NCBI GenBank assembly: GCA_965224435.1
Contig: OZ245048.1
Location: 1,674,001-1,738,000 of the forward strand
Direction: 5' to 3'
DNA: 64,000 bases
Source of the DNA: JAJRQY01 sp965224435
Lineage (GTDB): Bacteria; Actinomycetota; Acidimicrobiia; Acidimicrobiales; SZUA-35
Part shown: in pieces, positions 8,707-16,252 of the stretch
Layout of the letters: each line of letters begins with the position of its first letter
How positions within the stretch are numbered: the first letter of the stretch is position 1
Notes under the pieces: model-generated
What the model saw: only the letters and a program-made list of their open reading frames with translations
What the model was told of the DNA's origin: nothing
Database searches by the model: none
Made by a program: the position numbers and the translations under genes

Positions 8707-8726
8707 GGTCTCTAGAGACTAGATAT

Positions 8727-8748
8727 TTCTTGACCGGCCGGTCAAGAA
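8727..8748. promoter_or_regulatory. Perfect 22-bp palindrome, probable TetR operator
   Basis: Each arm is 11 bp (TTCTTGACCGG and its exact reverse complement) with no spacer. It lies between the glpK stop and the tetR start. The GACCGGCCGGTC centre is of the type bound by TetR-family dimers. The TTGAC inside either arm could also be a -35 element, which would place the operator over the promoter. Confidence 0.65.
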
Positions 8749-8786
8749 CACCCCATCCAAGCTGCCCGGTCAGGGCAGGGACCGGT

Positions 8787-10271
8787 CTATGTGTTTGGCT
8801 CGGCCCAATCGAGACTCCGCTCAACAGCCTGTTGCCATCGCTGGTACAGACGATCGGCCTCAGACCGGTCCGGTGCAGGCTCCACTCGTGTGTCAGCGGC
8901 CCATGCCGCACTCACATCGGCCAAGGAGTCCCAGAAGCCTTCGGCTAATCCCGCCAGGTAGGCCGCCCCGAGCGCCGTAGTCTGCTGGCACACTGGTCGG
9001 GTCACGGCAACGCCTAGCTGATCGGCTTGTAGTTGCAGCAAGAGATTCATGACCGAGGCACCGCCATCGACTCGGAGTTCTCCAAGCTCAAGTCCGGAAC
9101 TCTCACTCATGATGTCGACGACGCCACGGACCTGATATGCCATGGACTCAACAGTTGCCCTTGCTAACTCGGCTCGACCTGTCCCGCCCGTGATACCAAC
9201 AATGGTGCCGCGGGCATAGGGATCCCACCAGGGACTCCCGAGGCCAGCGAAAGCGGGAACTAGGTAAACGTCGCCGGTCGAGTCGACGCTTTCAGCCAAG
9301 GGCCCAATTTCGGACGCATCTTTGATGATGCCAAGGCCGTCACGAAGCCACTGGATTGCGGCGCCAGTGACAAAGATCGAGCCTTCGTAGGCATAGGTCG
9401 GGGCCTCATCGGGCCCAAGCGTCCAGGCCACGGTCGTGAGCAGACCCTCAACCGGCTCAGGGCATTCTGAGCCGACATTCATCAGTAAGAAGCTGCCGGT
9501 TCCATAAGTATTCTTCGTCATGCCCGGTTCGAAGCAAGCCTGGCCGAACAAGGCGGCCTGCTGATCCCCAGCAACACCCGAAATAGGGATGCCCGGTCCG
9601 AATGCTGTTGTGTCAGCAGTCATTCCGAACCGTCCGCTGCTCGGAAGAACTTCGGGCAGCGATTCAATCGGGACCTCCAGCAGCCGGCAGAGCTCGGGGG
9701 ACCATTCCATCGTCCGGATGTCAAAGAGCAGGGTCCGGCTGGCATTGGATGGTTCGGTCACAAAGGATGACCCTCCGGTCAGCTTCCAGATCAGCCAGGA
9801 GTCGATGGTTCCCAGGGCAAGGTTCTTGTCAGCAACTACTCCACCCTCAGTCAGCATCCAGCGAAACTTCGTTCCGGAGAAATAAGGATCGAGACCAAGG
9901 CCAGTCTTGTTTCGCACCTCAGGCAGGTGGCCGGCGTTGACAAGACCTTGACAGAACTCAGCGGTCCGGCGGTCTTGCCAAACAATGGCTGGATGACGGG
10001 GCTCTCCGGACTGGCGATCCCAAGCAACAACGGTTTCTCGCTGGTTGGTGATCCCGATAGAAAGCACTGGTTCGGCAAGTTCCGCCACCAGGTCCTTGAT
10101 GACCGAGCAGATGGCGTCCCATATTTCGGAGGCATCGTGCTCGACCCAGCCAGGTTTGGGGAAAAACTGGGTGAACTCCTGATACTTGAAGCCAACGATC
10201 TCACTCTCATGGTTGATAGCAAGGGCGCGCACTCCCGTCGTGCCAGCATCCAAGGCGACAATCACAGACAT
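8787..10271 (-). CDS. glpK: Glycerol kinase
   Basis: A 494-residue FGGY kinase converting glycerol to glycerol-3-phosphate. Visible features are the N-terminal ATPase loop ALDAGTTGVRALAI, PGWVEHDASEIW, SIGITNQRETVVAWD, the FGGY-type GVAGDQQAALFGQACF and the KNTYGTGSFLLMN segment, and VDGGASVMNLLLQLQADQL near the C-terminus; all are intact. The frame is open 65 codons further upstream, but ATG 10271 matches the family start. It is divergent from phosphofructokinase across 121 bp containing a small inverted repeat (CTTGA at 10298 and TCAAG at 10307), so the two may share control. No glycerol facilitator or GlpD is nearby. Confidence 0.92.
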   Translation of the reverse strand: MSVIVALDAGTTGVRALAINHESEIVGFKYQEFTQFFPKPGWVEHDASEIWDAICSVIKDLVAELAEPVLSIGITNQRETVVAWDRQSGEPRHPAIVWQDRRTAEFCQGLVNAGHLPEVRNKTGLGLDPYFSGTKFRWMLTEGGVVADKNLALGTIDSWLIWKLTGGSSFVTEPSNASRTLLFDIRTMEWSPELCRLLEVPIESLPEVLPSSGRFGMTADTTAFGPGIPISGVAGDQQAALFGQACFEPGMTKNTYGTGSFLLMNVGSECPEPVEGLLTTVAWTLGPDEAPTYAYEGSIFVTGAAIQWLRDGLGIIKDASEIGPLAESVDSTGDVYLVPAFAGLGSPWWDPYARGTIVGITGGTGRAELARATVESMAYQVRGVVDIMSESSGLELGELRVDGGASVMNLLLQLQADQLGVAVTRPVCQQTTALGAAYLAGLAEGFWDSLADVSAAWAADTRVEPAPDRSEADRLYQRWQQAVERSLDWAEPNT

Positions 10272-10392
10272 AGCAAACCCCCATGTGCATAGCCCCGCTT
10301 GATGTCTCAAGTGGGTCCCAACTATCACGACCATAGCCCTGGATGCTGGCCTAGGATGTTTGAGCTGACCGCGGCCATGAATGAGGAAAACC

Positions 10393-11421
10393 ATGCGAGT
10401 AGGAATCCTGACCGGAGGCGGCGACTGTCCCGGTCTGAACGCGGTCATTCGAGCCGTCGTTCGCAAGGGAGAACGGCACTACGAGGATGAAATCTTCGGG
10501 TTCCTTGATGGCTGGCGAGGTGTGGTTGATCAGGATTTCATGACGCTGGATGTTGAATCCTTACGTGGCATCTTGCCCCGTGGAGGAACCATCCTCGGGA
10601 CCTCACGAATCACGCCGTACATGACAGATGATGGCTTAGAGAAAGCACGCAGCACGATCGACTCGATGAAGCTTGATGGAATCATCGCCATTGGTGGTGA
10701 GGGCACACTTTCTTGCGCCAACGAGATGGTGAAGTTGGGATTCCCCATCATTGGTGTGCCAAAGACCATTGACAATGACATCGGCCTGACCGAGCGCACC
10801 TTTGGTTTTGATACCGCCGTCATGATTGCGACCGAGGCGATCGACCGGCTTCACACAACGGCAGAGAGCCACAACCGGGTGATCGTGGTTGAGGTTATGG
10901 GACGACACGTCGGCCACATCGCCACCTGGTCGGGTATCGCCGGCGGAGCGACCATGACGCTGATTCCCGAAGAGCCATTTGATATTACTGAAGTCTGTGA
11001 AGCGTTGACTCGTCGTCACCAACGTGGCAAGTACGCGTCAATCGTGGTTGTTGCCGAAGGTGCGAAGCCCAAACAGGGAACGCTCGAAATCGCCAGTGAA
11101 GAGTTGGACGAATATGGCCACATTCGGTTGGGAGGGATCGCCAACGTGATCGCCACCGAAATTGAGCAGCGAACGGGGTTCGAAACACGAGTCACGATTC
11201 TTGGCCACGTGCAACGCGGAGGTAGCCCCACGGCCTATGACCGGGTGCTGTCCACCTGGTTTGGTACCGAGGCTATCGACGCCGTTCATGACCAGGCCTG
11301 GGGGCAAATGGTTGCCTTGATTGCGAACCGGGTGGTGCGCGTCAATCTGGAGGATGCCGTTGCCGAACTCAAGACTGTCAACCCCCAACTATGGGACGTC
11401 GCCACCCAGTTCTTCGCGTAG
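10393..11421 (+). CDS. pfkA: 6-phosphofructokinase
   Basis: A 342-residue PFK-A family enzyme phosphorylating fructose-6-phosphate at the committing step of glycolysis. Motifs are GILTGGGDCPGLNAVIR at the start, AIGGEGTLSCA near 100, PKTIDNDIGLTERTFGFDTA near 122, VEVMGRHVGHIA near 163, and GHVQRGGSPTAYDR near 272. The Gly following GGE points to ATP rather than pyrophosphate as phosphoryl donor, as in actinobacterial ATP-PFKs that also carry PKTIDND. ATG 10393 is preferred over the in-frame ATG at 10381 because AGGAAAA within the latter is the Shine-Dalgarno for the former. Confidence 0.92.
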   Translation: MRVGILTGGGDCPGLNAVIRAVVRKGERHYEDEIFGFLDGWRGVVDQDFMTLDVESLRGILPRGGTILGTSRITPYMTDDGLEKARSTIDSMKLDGIIAIGGEGTLSCANEMVKLGFPIIGVPKTIDNDIGLTERTFGFDTAVMIATEAIDRLHTTAESHNRVIVVEVMGRHVGHIATWSGIAGGATMTLIPEEPFDITEVCEALTRRHQRGKYASIVVVAEGAKPKQGTLEIASEELDEYGHIRLGGIANVIATEIEQRTGFETRVTILGHVQRGGSPTAYDRVLSTWFGTEAIDAVHDQAWGQMVALIANRVVRVNLEDAVAELKTVNPQLWDVATQFFA

Positions 11422-11441
11422 CGCCCTGACCACTTGATCCT

Positions 11442-11461
11442 GCTCATCTCCCTGAATGAGC
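11442..11461. terminator. Possible bidirectional hairpin between pfkA and the LpqB-like gene
   Basis: Arms GCTCAT and ATGAGC surround an 8-base loop in the 59-bp gap between two convergent genes. The stem is short and there is no T-run, so the call rests mainly on location. Confidence 0.25.
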
Positions 11462-11480
11462 GCGCTGCAACGCCCTAGGC

Positions 11481-12161
11481 TCAACTGCCCTCGTTCTCGT
11501 TCGAGTCCTCTTCGGAGTTCTCGGTCGCTTCGGACTGGGTCACACAGTCGGCGAAGTCCGCCCGAGTGGCCGCCCCAATCGGACTAGCTTCGATATTGGT
11601 CAAAGCGATCTCGCCCAGAGAGTCTTCGATTCGAATAGCCGTGACTCCATCCAGCCCAGTCAAGGTGCAGACTAGCTCTTCGGTGATGGGTATCTTCTGG
11701 TCCGCGAGCTCGCGGAATGAGAACGAATCGGCCACCGTGATAACCAGGACCTCGTTGTCGCTGAGTGTGGCGATCGGAGCCAGGGCAGCAACAACGCGCG
11801 GACTGATGAGCGCACCGTCCAGCAAAACCTCTTCCGCATTGGGACCATCTACGAGATTGATGAGGGCGTCGTCGAAAGTTGGCGGATTGTCCAGCAGGCG
11901 GTTGACTCTCACCAGTTGACCATCACCGTCATGCCAGTAGAGAGCAAGTTCAAAGCTTTGGGCTGGTACAGGTTCTGATGTCGTTGGCACCCCAGTGGTG
12001 GTTGTGAATAGTCCCGGTGGGATGTCCTGCAACTCGCTGGCCTGCTGATCCTCGGGGAGGACACAAGATGAGGCGAATAGCAAGGCCCCGATAGTTAGGA
12101 GGACGGGCCACTGGTTGGAGACTCGGGAGCGTCTGAGCCGGTGACACTTGGGCGTGCTCAC
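11481..12161 (-). CDS. LpqB-like GerMN lipoprotein, short form
   Basis: A 226-residue lipoprotein. A basic start and hydrophobic segment end in the lipobox LLFASSC, then a Thr/Pro-rich linker leads into a GerMN-like domain (FELALYWHDGDGQLVRVNRLL, then LINLVDGPNAEE and SDNEVLVITVADSFSF). The C-terminus is an acidic tail. The GTG start overlaps the end of the sensor kinase gene (GTGA). In actinobacteria mtrA-mtrB is followed by lpqB, whose product modulates MtrB, and the gene order here is the same. Typical LpqB is over 500 residues with a beta-propeller after GerMN; that propeller is missing, so this is a reduced relative. Confidence 0.75.
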   Translation of the reverse strand: MSTPKCHRLRRSRVSNQWPVLLTIGALLFASSCVLPEDQQASELQDIPPGLFTTTTGVPTTSEPVPAQSFELALYWHDGDGQLVRVNRLLDNPPTFDDALINLVDGPNAEEVLLDGALISPRVVAALAPIATLSDNEVLVITVADSFSFRELADQKIPITEELVCTLTGLDGVTAIRIEDSLGEIALTNIEASPIGAATRADFADCVTQSEATENSEEDSNENEGS

Positions 12162-13648
12162 AGCGCCATCTCCTCATCCAAGTCTTCGAGGTTGCCGATG
12201 GGAATCTCGACCACAAAGCGCGCTCCATCTCGACCATCGACCCGATCAGTCACCCACACCTGCCCGTCATGCAGGCGAACATGTTCGGTCACTAGTGAGA
12301 GGCCGAGACCCACGCCCATGGCGGTATCACGCCGACCAGCATCACCCTTTGACCTAGTGAATCGGTCGAAGATTCGTAAACGTTCTTCGGGCGGAACCCC
12401 GGGGCCAGCATCCTCGACGGTGATCTGCACCCTTGTTCCGACCAGTCGGTAGCTGACGCAAGTCGCTCCACCGGCATATTTGCGGGCGTTCTCCAACAGG
12501 TTGGAAACGACTTGAGCCAGTCGCCTCTTATCGGCCACGACAATGAGTTCATCGAACCGGGGATCAATGGTGATTGGAACCTCCGGCGTTTGAGAGTGGG
12601 CCACAACCGCTCGCAAGAACTCCGCGAGAACGAGAGGGCTCAGATCGAGGGTTGCCGCACCAACATCGAGCCTGGAAATTTCCAGCAGATCTTCTACCAG
12701 GCCTTGGAATCGCTGGATGTCCTGCTTGAGCAGGGTCACGGCTTGTTGGGCCGGTTCGGGCAGTTCGTCGCGCCTTCGTTCCAATACCTCAACTGATGCC
12801 GCCAAGGTCATGAGTGGTGACCTCAACTCGTGGCTGACATCAGAGGCGAAACGCTCGTCTCGTTCGATCCTGGTTCGAAGCGCATCGACCATTTCATTGA
12901 AGGATGAGGTCAGTCGACCCAAGTCTCGGTCAACGCTGGGGTCCAGTCGAGCCTCGAAGTCGCCCTCGGCGATCGCTTCTGCTGCTGCGGCAATGTGAGC
13001 GACCGGTTGCAGGGCTCTTCTCGCCGAGTAGTAGCCGAGCAGGGCGCCACCAACGCTTGCGGTGACTGCTACACCGATCAGGATGACACGCAGCGAGTTG
13101 AGCGTTGCTGCCAGGTCATTCATCGGAGTTACTTCGTAGTAGGAGACGTTAGACGGCATGGTCAAGCCGATGCCATACACCACATCTCCTGATGCTTCGA
13201 CGTAGCGCATTTCTGCACTCCCGAGCGAAATGACTGAGGTACGAAGATCTGCGGGGATTGCTTGACTTTCTAGGCCGTAGGAGTATTCCTTGCCGGTGCC
13301 TCGAATGAAGAGCACCTGGGCTCCGTTTGGAGTGAACAGGCTGTCAAGGACTTGGCGCGACGGGTCTTCGATCTCACTCTCGTCATCTTCGTCAGGATTA
13401 TCTTCGGCTGCATCGGCTTGAATCCGGGCGATCTCCTCTTCGGTCGGTAGGGCGACCAGGCCGCTCTGCAAGATTCGGGCGTTCCGATAGATCTGTTCCT
13501 GTGCTGCTTCTTCGAAGGCTGCGACGAGATTTCTTTGAGCCAAACCGAAGGTGGCCAGGGCGACCGCGGTAGAAAGCAGCATCGCCCCCAGGGCATAGAT
13601 GGAGGTGACTCGTGCCAGGAGGCCCAGACGGGCAAGCCAGCGCTTCAC
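12158..13648 (-). CDS. mtrB: Sensor histidine kinase, MtrB-like
   Basis: A 496-residue membrane kinase. The first membrane helix is at about residues 15-37 and an extracytoplasmic domain with a striking acidic run (DNPDEDDESEIEDPSR near 83-98) follows. The second helix is near 185-208, then HAMP (212-262), the phosphoacceptor DVSHELRSPL with His near 273, and an HATPase domain with N-box NLLENARKYAGG and DAGPGVPPEERLRIFDRF. It overlaps mtrA at the 5' end (ATGA) and the lipoprotein gene at the 3' end (GTGA), so all three should be translated together. In related actinobacteria MtrB controls cell-wall and division genes through MtrA. Confidence 0.85.
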   Translation of the reverse strand: MKRWLARLGLLARVTSIYALGAMLLSTAVALATFGLAQRNLVAAFEEAAQEQIYRNARILQSGLVALPTEEEIARIQADAAEDNPDEDDESEIEDPSRQVLDSLFTPNGAQVLFIRGTGKEYSYGLESQAIPADLRTSVISLGSAEMRYVEASGDVVYGIGLTMPSNVSYYEVTPMNDLAATLNSLRVILIGVAVTASVGGALLGYYSARRALQPVAHIAAAAEAIAEGDFEARLDPSVDRDLGRLTSSFNEMVDALRTRIERDERFASDVSHELRSPLMTLAASVEVLERRRDELPEPAQQAVTLLKQDIQRFQGLVEDLLEISRLDVGAATLDLSPLVLAEFLRAVVAHSQTPEVPITIDPRFDELIVVADKRRLAQVVSNLLENARKYAGGATCVSYRLVGTRVQITVEDAGPGVPPEERLRIFDRFTRSKGDAGRRDTAMGVGLGLSLVTEHVRLHDGQVWVTDRVDGRDGARFVVEIPIGNLEDLDEEMAL

Positions 13649-14376
13649 GGTTGGAGTTTGTAACCCAGTCCTCGAGAGGTGACTACATAGCGAGGACTGC
13701 TGGGATCGGACTCGACCTTGGTTCGGAGGCGACGTACATGGACATCGACCAAGCGACCGTCCCCGAAGTAGTCATAGCCCCAGACCCGTTCCAGTAAGAC
13801 TTCACGGCTAAAGACCTTGCCTGGTTGTGAGGCCAGCTCGACCAACAGTTTGAACTCGGTCTTGGTTAGGTGGAGCTCTTCGCCGTTCTTCAACACAAGG
13901 CCCTCATCAGGACTGACTTCGAGGTCGCCAACGACGATGCGTTCCATGGAGCCGTGTTCGGAGGTGCGGGACCGCCTGAGCAGTGCCCGAATGCGAGCAG
14001 AAAGCTCCTTTGGGGCAAAGGGCTTGGTGAGGTAGTCGTCGGCCCCGGCTTCGAGGCCAGCAACGACGTCGTGGGTGTCATTTCTGGCCGTCACCATGAT
14101 GATCGGTACATCACTAATACGACGGATAGATCGACAAACCTCGAAGCCATCAACCCCAGGAAGCATGATGTCGATTAGCACAACATCCGATGCCTGAGCC
14201 TTGAATCGCTCCATCGCCGCCTCGCCAGTTTCCGCCTCGTCGACTTCCCAACCCTCATCTTCAAGGGCGAGTTTTACCGCCTGGCGAATGCGACCATCAT
14301 CTTCAACCGTCAGAATTCGTGTACCCACACCCAACATGGTGCCTGATCTGCGAGCGCTGGGGTGGTCATCAGACAT
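13645..14376 (-). CDS. mtrA: Response regulator, OmpR/PhoB class, MtrA-like
   Basis: A 243-residue two-domain regulator. The receiver domain has the acidic pair EDD near 25-27, the phosphoacceptor Asp in VVLIDIMLPG near 69, a switch Thr in MVTARND and a Lys in LTKPFAPKEL. A winged-helix DNA-binding domain follows (LTKTEFKLLVELASQPGKVF, then VHVRRLRTKVE). Two starts are possible, ATG 14376 and ATG 14337; the second directly precedes the conserved TRILTVEDD strand. It is the first gene of the mtrA-mtrB-lpqB-like operon. The identification as MtrA rests on the operon pattern, since other OmpR-type regulators have the same domains. Confidence 0.85.
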   Translation of the reverse strand: MSDDHPSARRSGTMLGVGTRILTVEDDGRIRQAVKLALEDEGWEVDEAETGEAAMERFKAQASDVVLIDIMLPGVDGFEVCRSIRRISDVPIIMVTARNDTHDVVAGLEAGADDYLTKPFAPKELSARIRALLRRSRTSEHGSMERIVVGDLEVSPDEGLVLKNGEELHLTKTEFKLLVELASQPGKVFSREVLLERVWGYDYFGDGRLVDVHVRRLRTKVESDPSSPRYVVTSRGLGYKLQP

Positions 14377-14443
14377 AATTTCCGCGATTGGCTACATATT
14401 TCCGTGGTCAACTGGCCAGTTTGAAACCAGACGGCGAGCTCGG

Positions 14444-15283
14444 TCAGGGCCTTTGATCGGCGTCTACTTCGAGCAAGAGGTCTCGAAGTTCATCAAATAG
14501 AGCAGGCGGAGCGGCCAGGGCGAATTCGGTCGTTGGCTGAGAGCCGCGCAAATCACCGATGGTGGCTCCAGCCTCTGTTGCAATCAGGAGCCCAGCAGCC
14601 ATGTCCCAGTGGTTCAAGCCGCGTTCGTAGTAGGCATCGACCTGCCCATCGGCCAGAAAGCAGAGATCAAGGGCGGCTGACCCGGAGCGTCGGATGTCAC
14701 GAACCCGAGGCAGCACCTTCACCAGAACCTCGGCCTGTCCCTCCCGACGATCTGCGAGGTAACCAAAGCCCGTGGCAATCAAGGATGATGCGAGATCGAC
14801 GGGCGTGTTGATACTGAGACGTTCACCGTCTTTGCGTGCGCCTTGGCTCAGAACAGCCTCATACATGGTGTCTGTCGAAGGCTGGTACACGACGCCAGCG
14901 ACCACAACTCCGTTTTGTTCAGCAGCAATTGAGACACCGAAAGCGGGCACGTTGTAGACAAAGTTCGTTGTTCCGTCGATCGGGTCGATGATCCATCGAA
15001 CTCCAGAAGCCGATGCTCGCTCACCACCCTCTTCGCCAAGAATGCCGTCGTCGGGTCGGGCAACGAGAATGCCGTCGATGATGAGGGCTTCGGCTGCCTT
15101 ATCGGCTGCGGTGACCAGATCGACTGAGGAGGACTTCGTTTCGGTTGACAACACGACTGTGTCCCGCATAGATAGGGCAAGCTGGCCCGCCTCGCGGGCA
15201 AGCCGAACTCCGAGGTCGCGCAAGTCAGTGAACTCCGGTCGGGATGAGTTGTCGTCATTTCGGTTGTTGTCAGATGCAGTCAT
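14444..15283 (-). CDS. Inositol monophosphatase family protein
   Basis: A 279-residue Mg-dependent phosphatase. It has the metal-binding GEEGG, the signature WIIDPIDGTTNFVYNVPAFG near residue 90, and the C-terminal GLNHWDMAAGLLIATEAGA. The family hydrolyses inositol-1-phosphate or related sugar phosphates; in actinobacteria this supplies inositol for phosphatidylinositol lipids or histidinol phosphate processing, and sequence alone does not decide. ATG 15283 is preferred to the in-frame ATG at 15349, which would overlap the upstream gene. It lies downstream of a small membrane protein gene on the same strand with 20 bp between. Confidence 0.85.
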   Translation of the reverse strand: MTASDNNRNDDNSSRPEFTDLRDLGVRLAREAGQLALSMRDTVVLSTETKSSSVDLVTAADKAAEALIIDGILVARPDDGILGEEGGERASASGVRWIIDPIDGTTNFVYNVPAFGVSIAAEQNGVVVAGVVYQPSTDTMYEAVLSQGARKDGERLSINTPVDLASSLIATGFGYLADRREGQAEVLVKVLPRVRDIRRSGSAALDLCFLADGQVDAYYERGLNHWDMAAGLLIATEAGATIGDLRGSQPTTEFALAAPPALFDELRDLLLEVDADQRP

Positions 15284-15303
15284 GATGTCCTGTTCGCTCC
15301 TAC

Positions 15304-15672
15304 CTATGTCTGGTGGCGGGGGTCCTCGGGGTGTGCGCTGACCTTCCACTCATTCATGGCGCGAAGCGTTAAAGATGCGACGATGCCAACGCCGACTGCG
15401 CAGATGAGGCCACCCAGGAGCGCTCCGAGCGCAGACACTGTGGCTGAGCCACTAAGAATGTCGCCAATCCCGTAGCCGATGAGTCCGCCGAGCAGGCCGC
15501 CGACTAGAACACCGGCAAACGCCAACCAGCGGGCGGGTACTGGCGGGGTGGCAATCGAGGGAACCGGAGCTGTCAGGCCATCGAAGGGCATGGGGCTCTT
15601 GGCGCCCGATTTCTCAATCGCTGTTGAGAAGTCACTGGGTGTTGAAGGCATGTCTTCTGAGGGCTCAGGCAT
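15304..15672 (-). CDS. Small two-helix membrane protein, unknown
   Basis: A 122-residue protein with an N-terminal Ser/Pro-rich cytoplasmic segment and then two long hydrophobic stretches rich in glycine (FAGVLVGGLLGGLIGYGIG and ALLGGLICAVGVGIVASL). It ends in a short charged tail. No family recognised. The start at ATG 15672 leaves about 40 bp to the divergent NUDIX gene, so the two share a promoter region. Confidence 0.55.
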   Translation of the reverse strand: MPEPSEDMPSTPSDFSTAIEKSGAKSPMPFDGLTAPVPSIATPPVPARWLAFAGVLVGGLLGGLIGYGIGDILSGSATVSALGALLGGLICAVGVGIVASLTLRAMNEWKVSAHPEDPRHQT

Positions 15673-15709
15673 TGATGACAGTATAGGATTGCCTGATGAG
15701 GACAGGGCC

Positions 15710-16252
15710 GTGACATCCGGACATGCGGATACCCATGTTCCCGAACGCGGGCCGGACGGCCTTCGCCATTGGCTGGTCGCAGGCGGAGTCATTCGCAATG
15801 AGGCCTCCGATGTTCTTCTTGTTCAAAACCGACGACGCAATGGTGAGCTGGATTGGAGCCCCCCGGGAGGGGTAGTCGACCCAGGGGAGACACCGAAAGG
15901 CGGGTTGACACGCGAGGTGATGGAGGAAACTGGACTACAAGTCGCGCAATGGGAAGGTCCCCTGTACCGGGTTGAAGTGACCGCACCCGGATTCGGTTTC
16001 TTTCTCCAGGTCGAGGCCTTCCGGTCGGTCAGCCATGCCGGAACCTTGCTCATCGAAGATCCCGACCAGATCGTGGTCTCCGCATCCTTTGTGGCCATGG
16101 ATGAGGCGATCAAGTTGCTTGACTCGGCTCCGCGCTGGGTCGCAGAGCCCCTCATTGATTATTTCGACAACGAGATCACCGATGGCAGGCTGTACGCCTT
16201 TGACGTTGCCGGGGAATCACACTCCAACCAGACCGTGACCCGTCGAACCTGA
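15710..16252 (+). CDS. NUDIX hydrolase
   Basis: A 180-residue protein with a complete NUDIX box: Gly-x5-Glu-x7-REVMEETGL, starting at GVVDPGE and ending at EETGL. The Pro-rich approach ELDWSPPGG precedes it. NUDIX enzymes hydrolyse nucleoside diphosphate derivatives, and the substrate is not predictable here. The reading frame is open far upstream, but the preceding part overlaps the divergent membrane-protein gene. GTG 15710 is the best start, with low certainty. Its stop overlaps the dinB start by one base (TGATG), so it may cooperate with DinB in handling damaged nucleotides, which is inference. Confidence 0.75.
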   Translation: MTSGHADTHVPERGPDGLRHWLVAGGVIRNEASDVLLVQNRRRNGELDWSPPGGVVDPGETPKGGLTREVMEETGLQVAQWEGPLYRVEVTAPGFGFFLQVEAFRSVSHAGTLLIEDPDQIVVSASFVAMDEAIKLLDSAPRWVAEPLIDYFDNEITDGRLYAFDVAGESHSNQTVTRRT

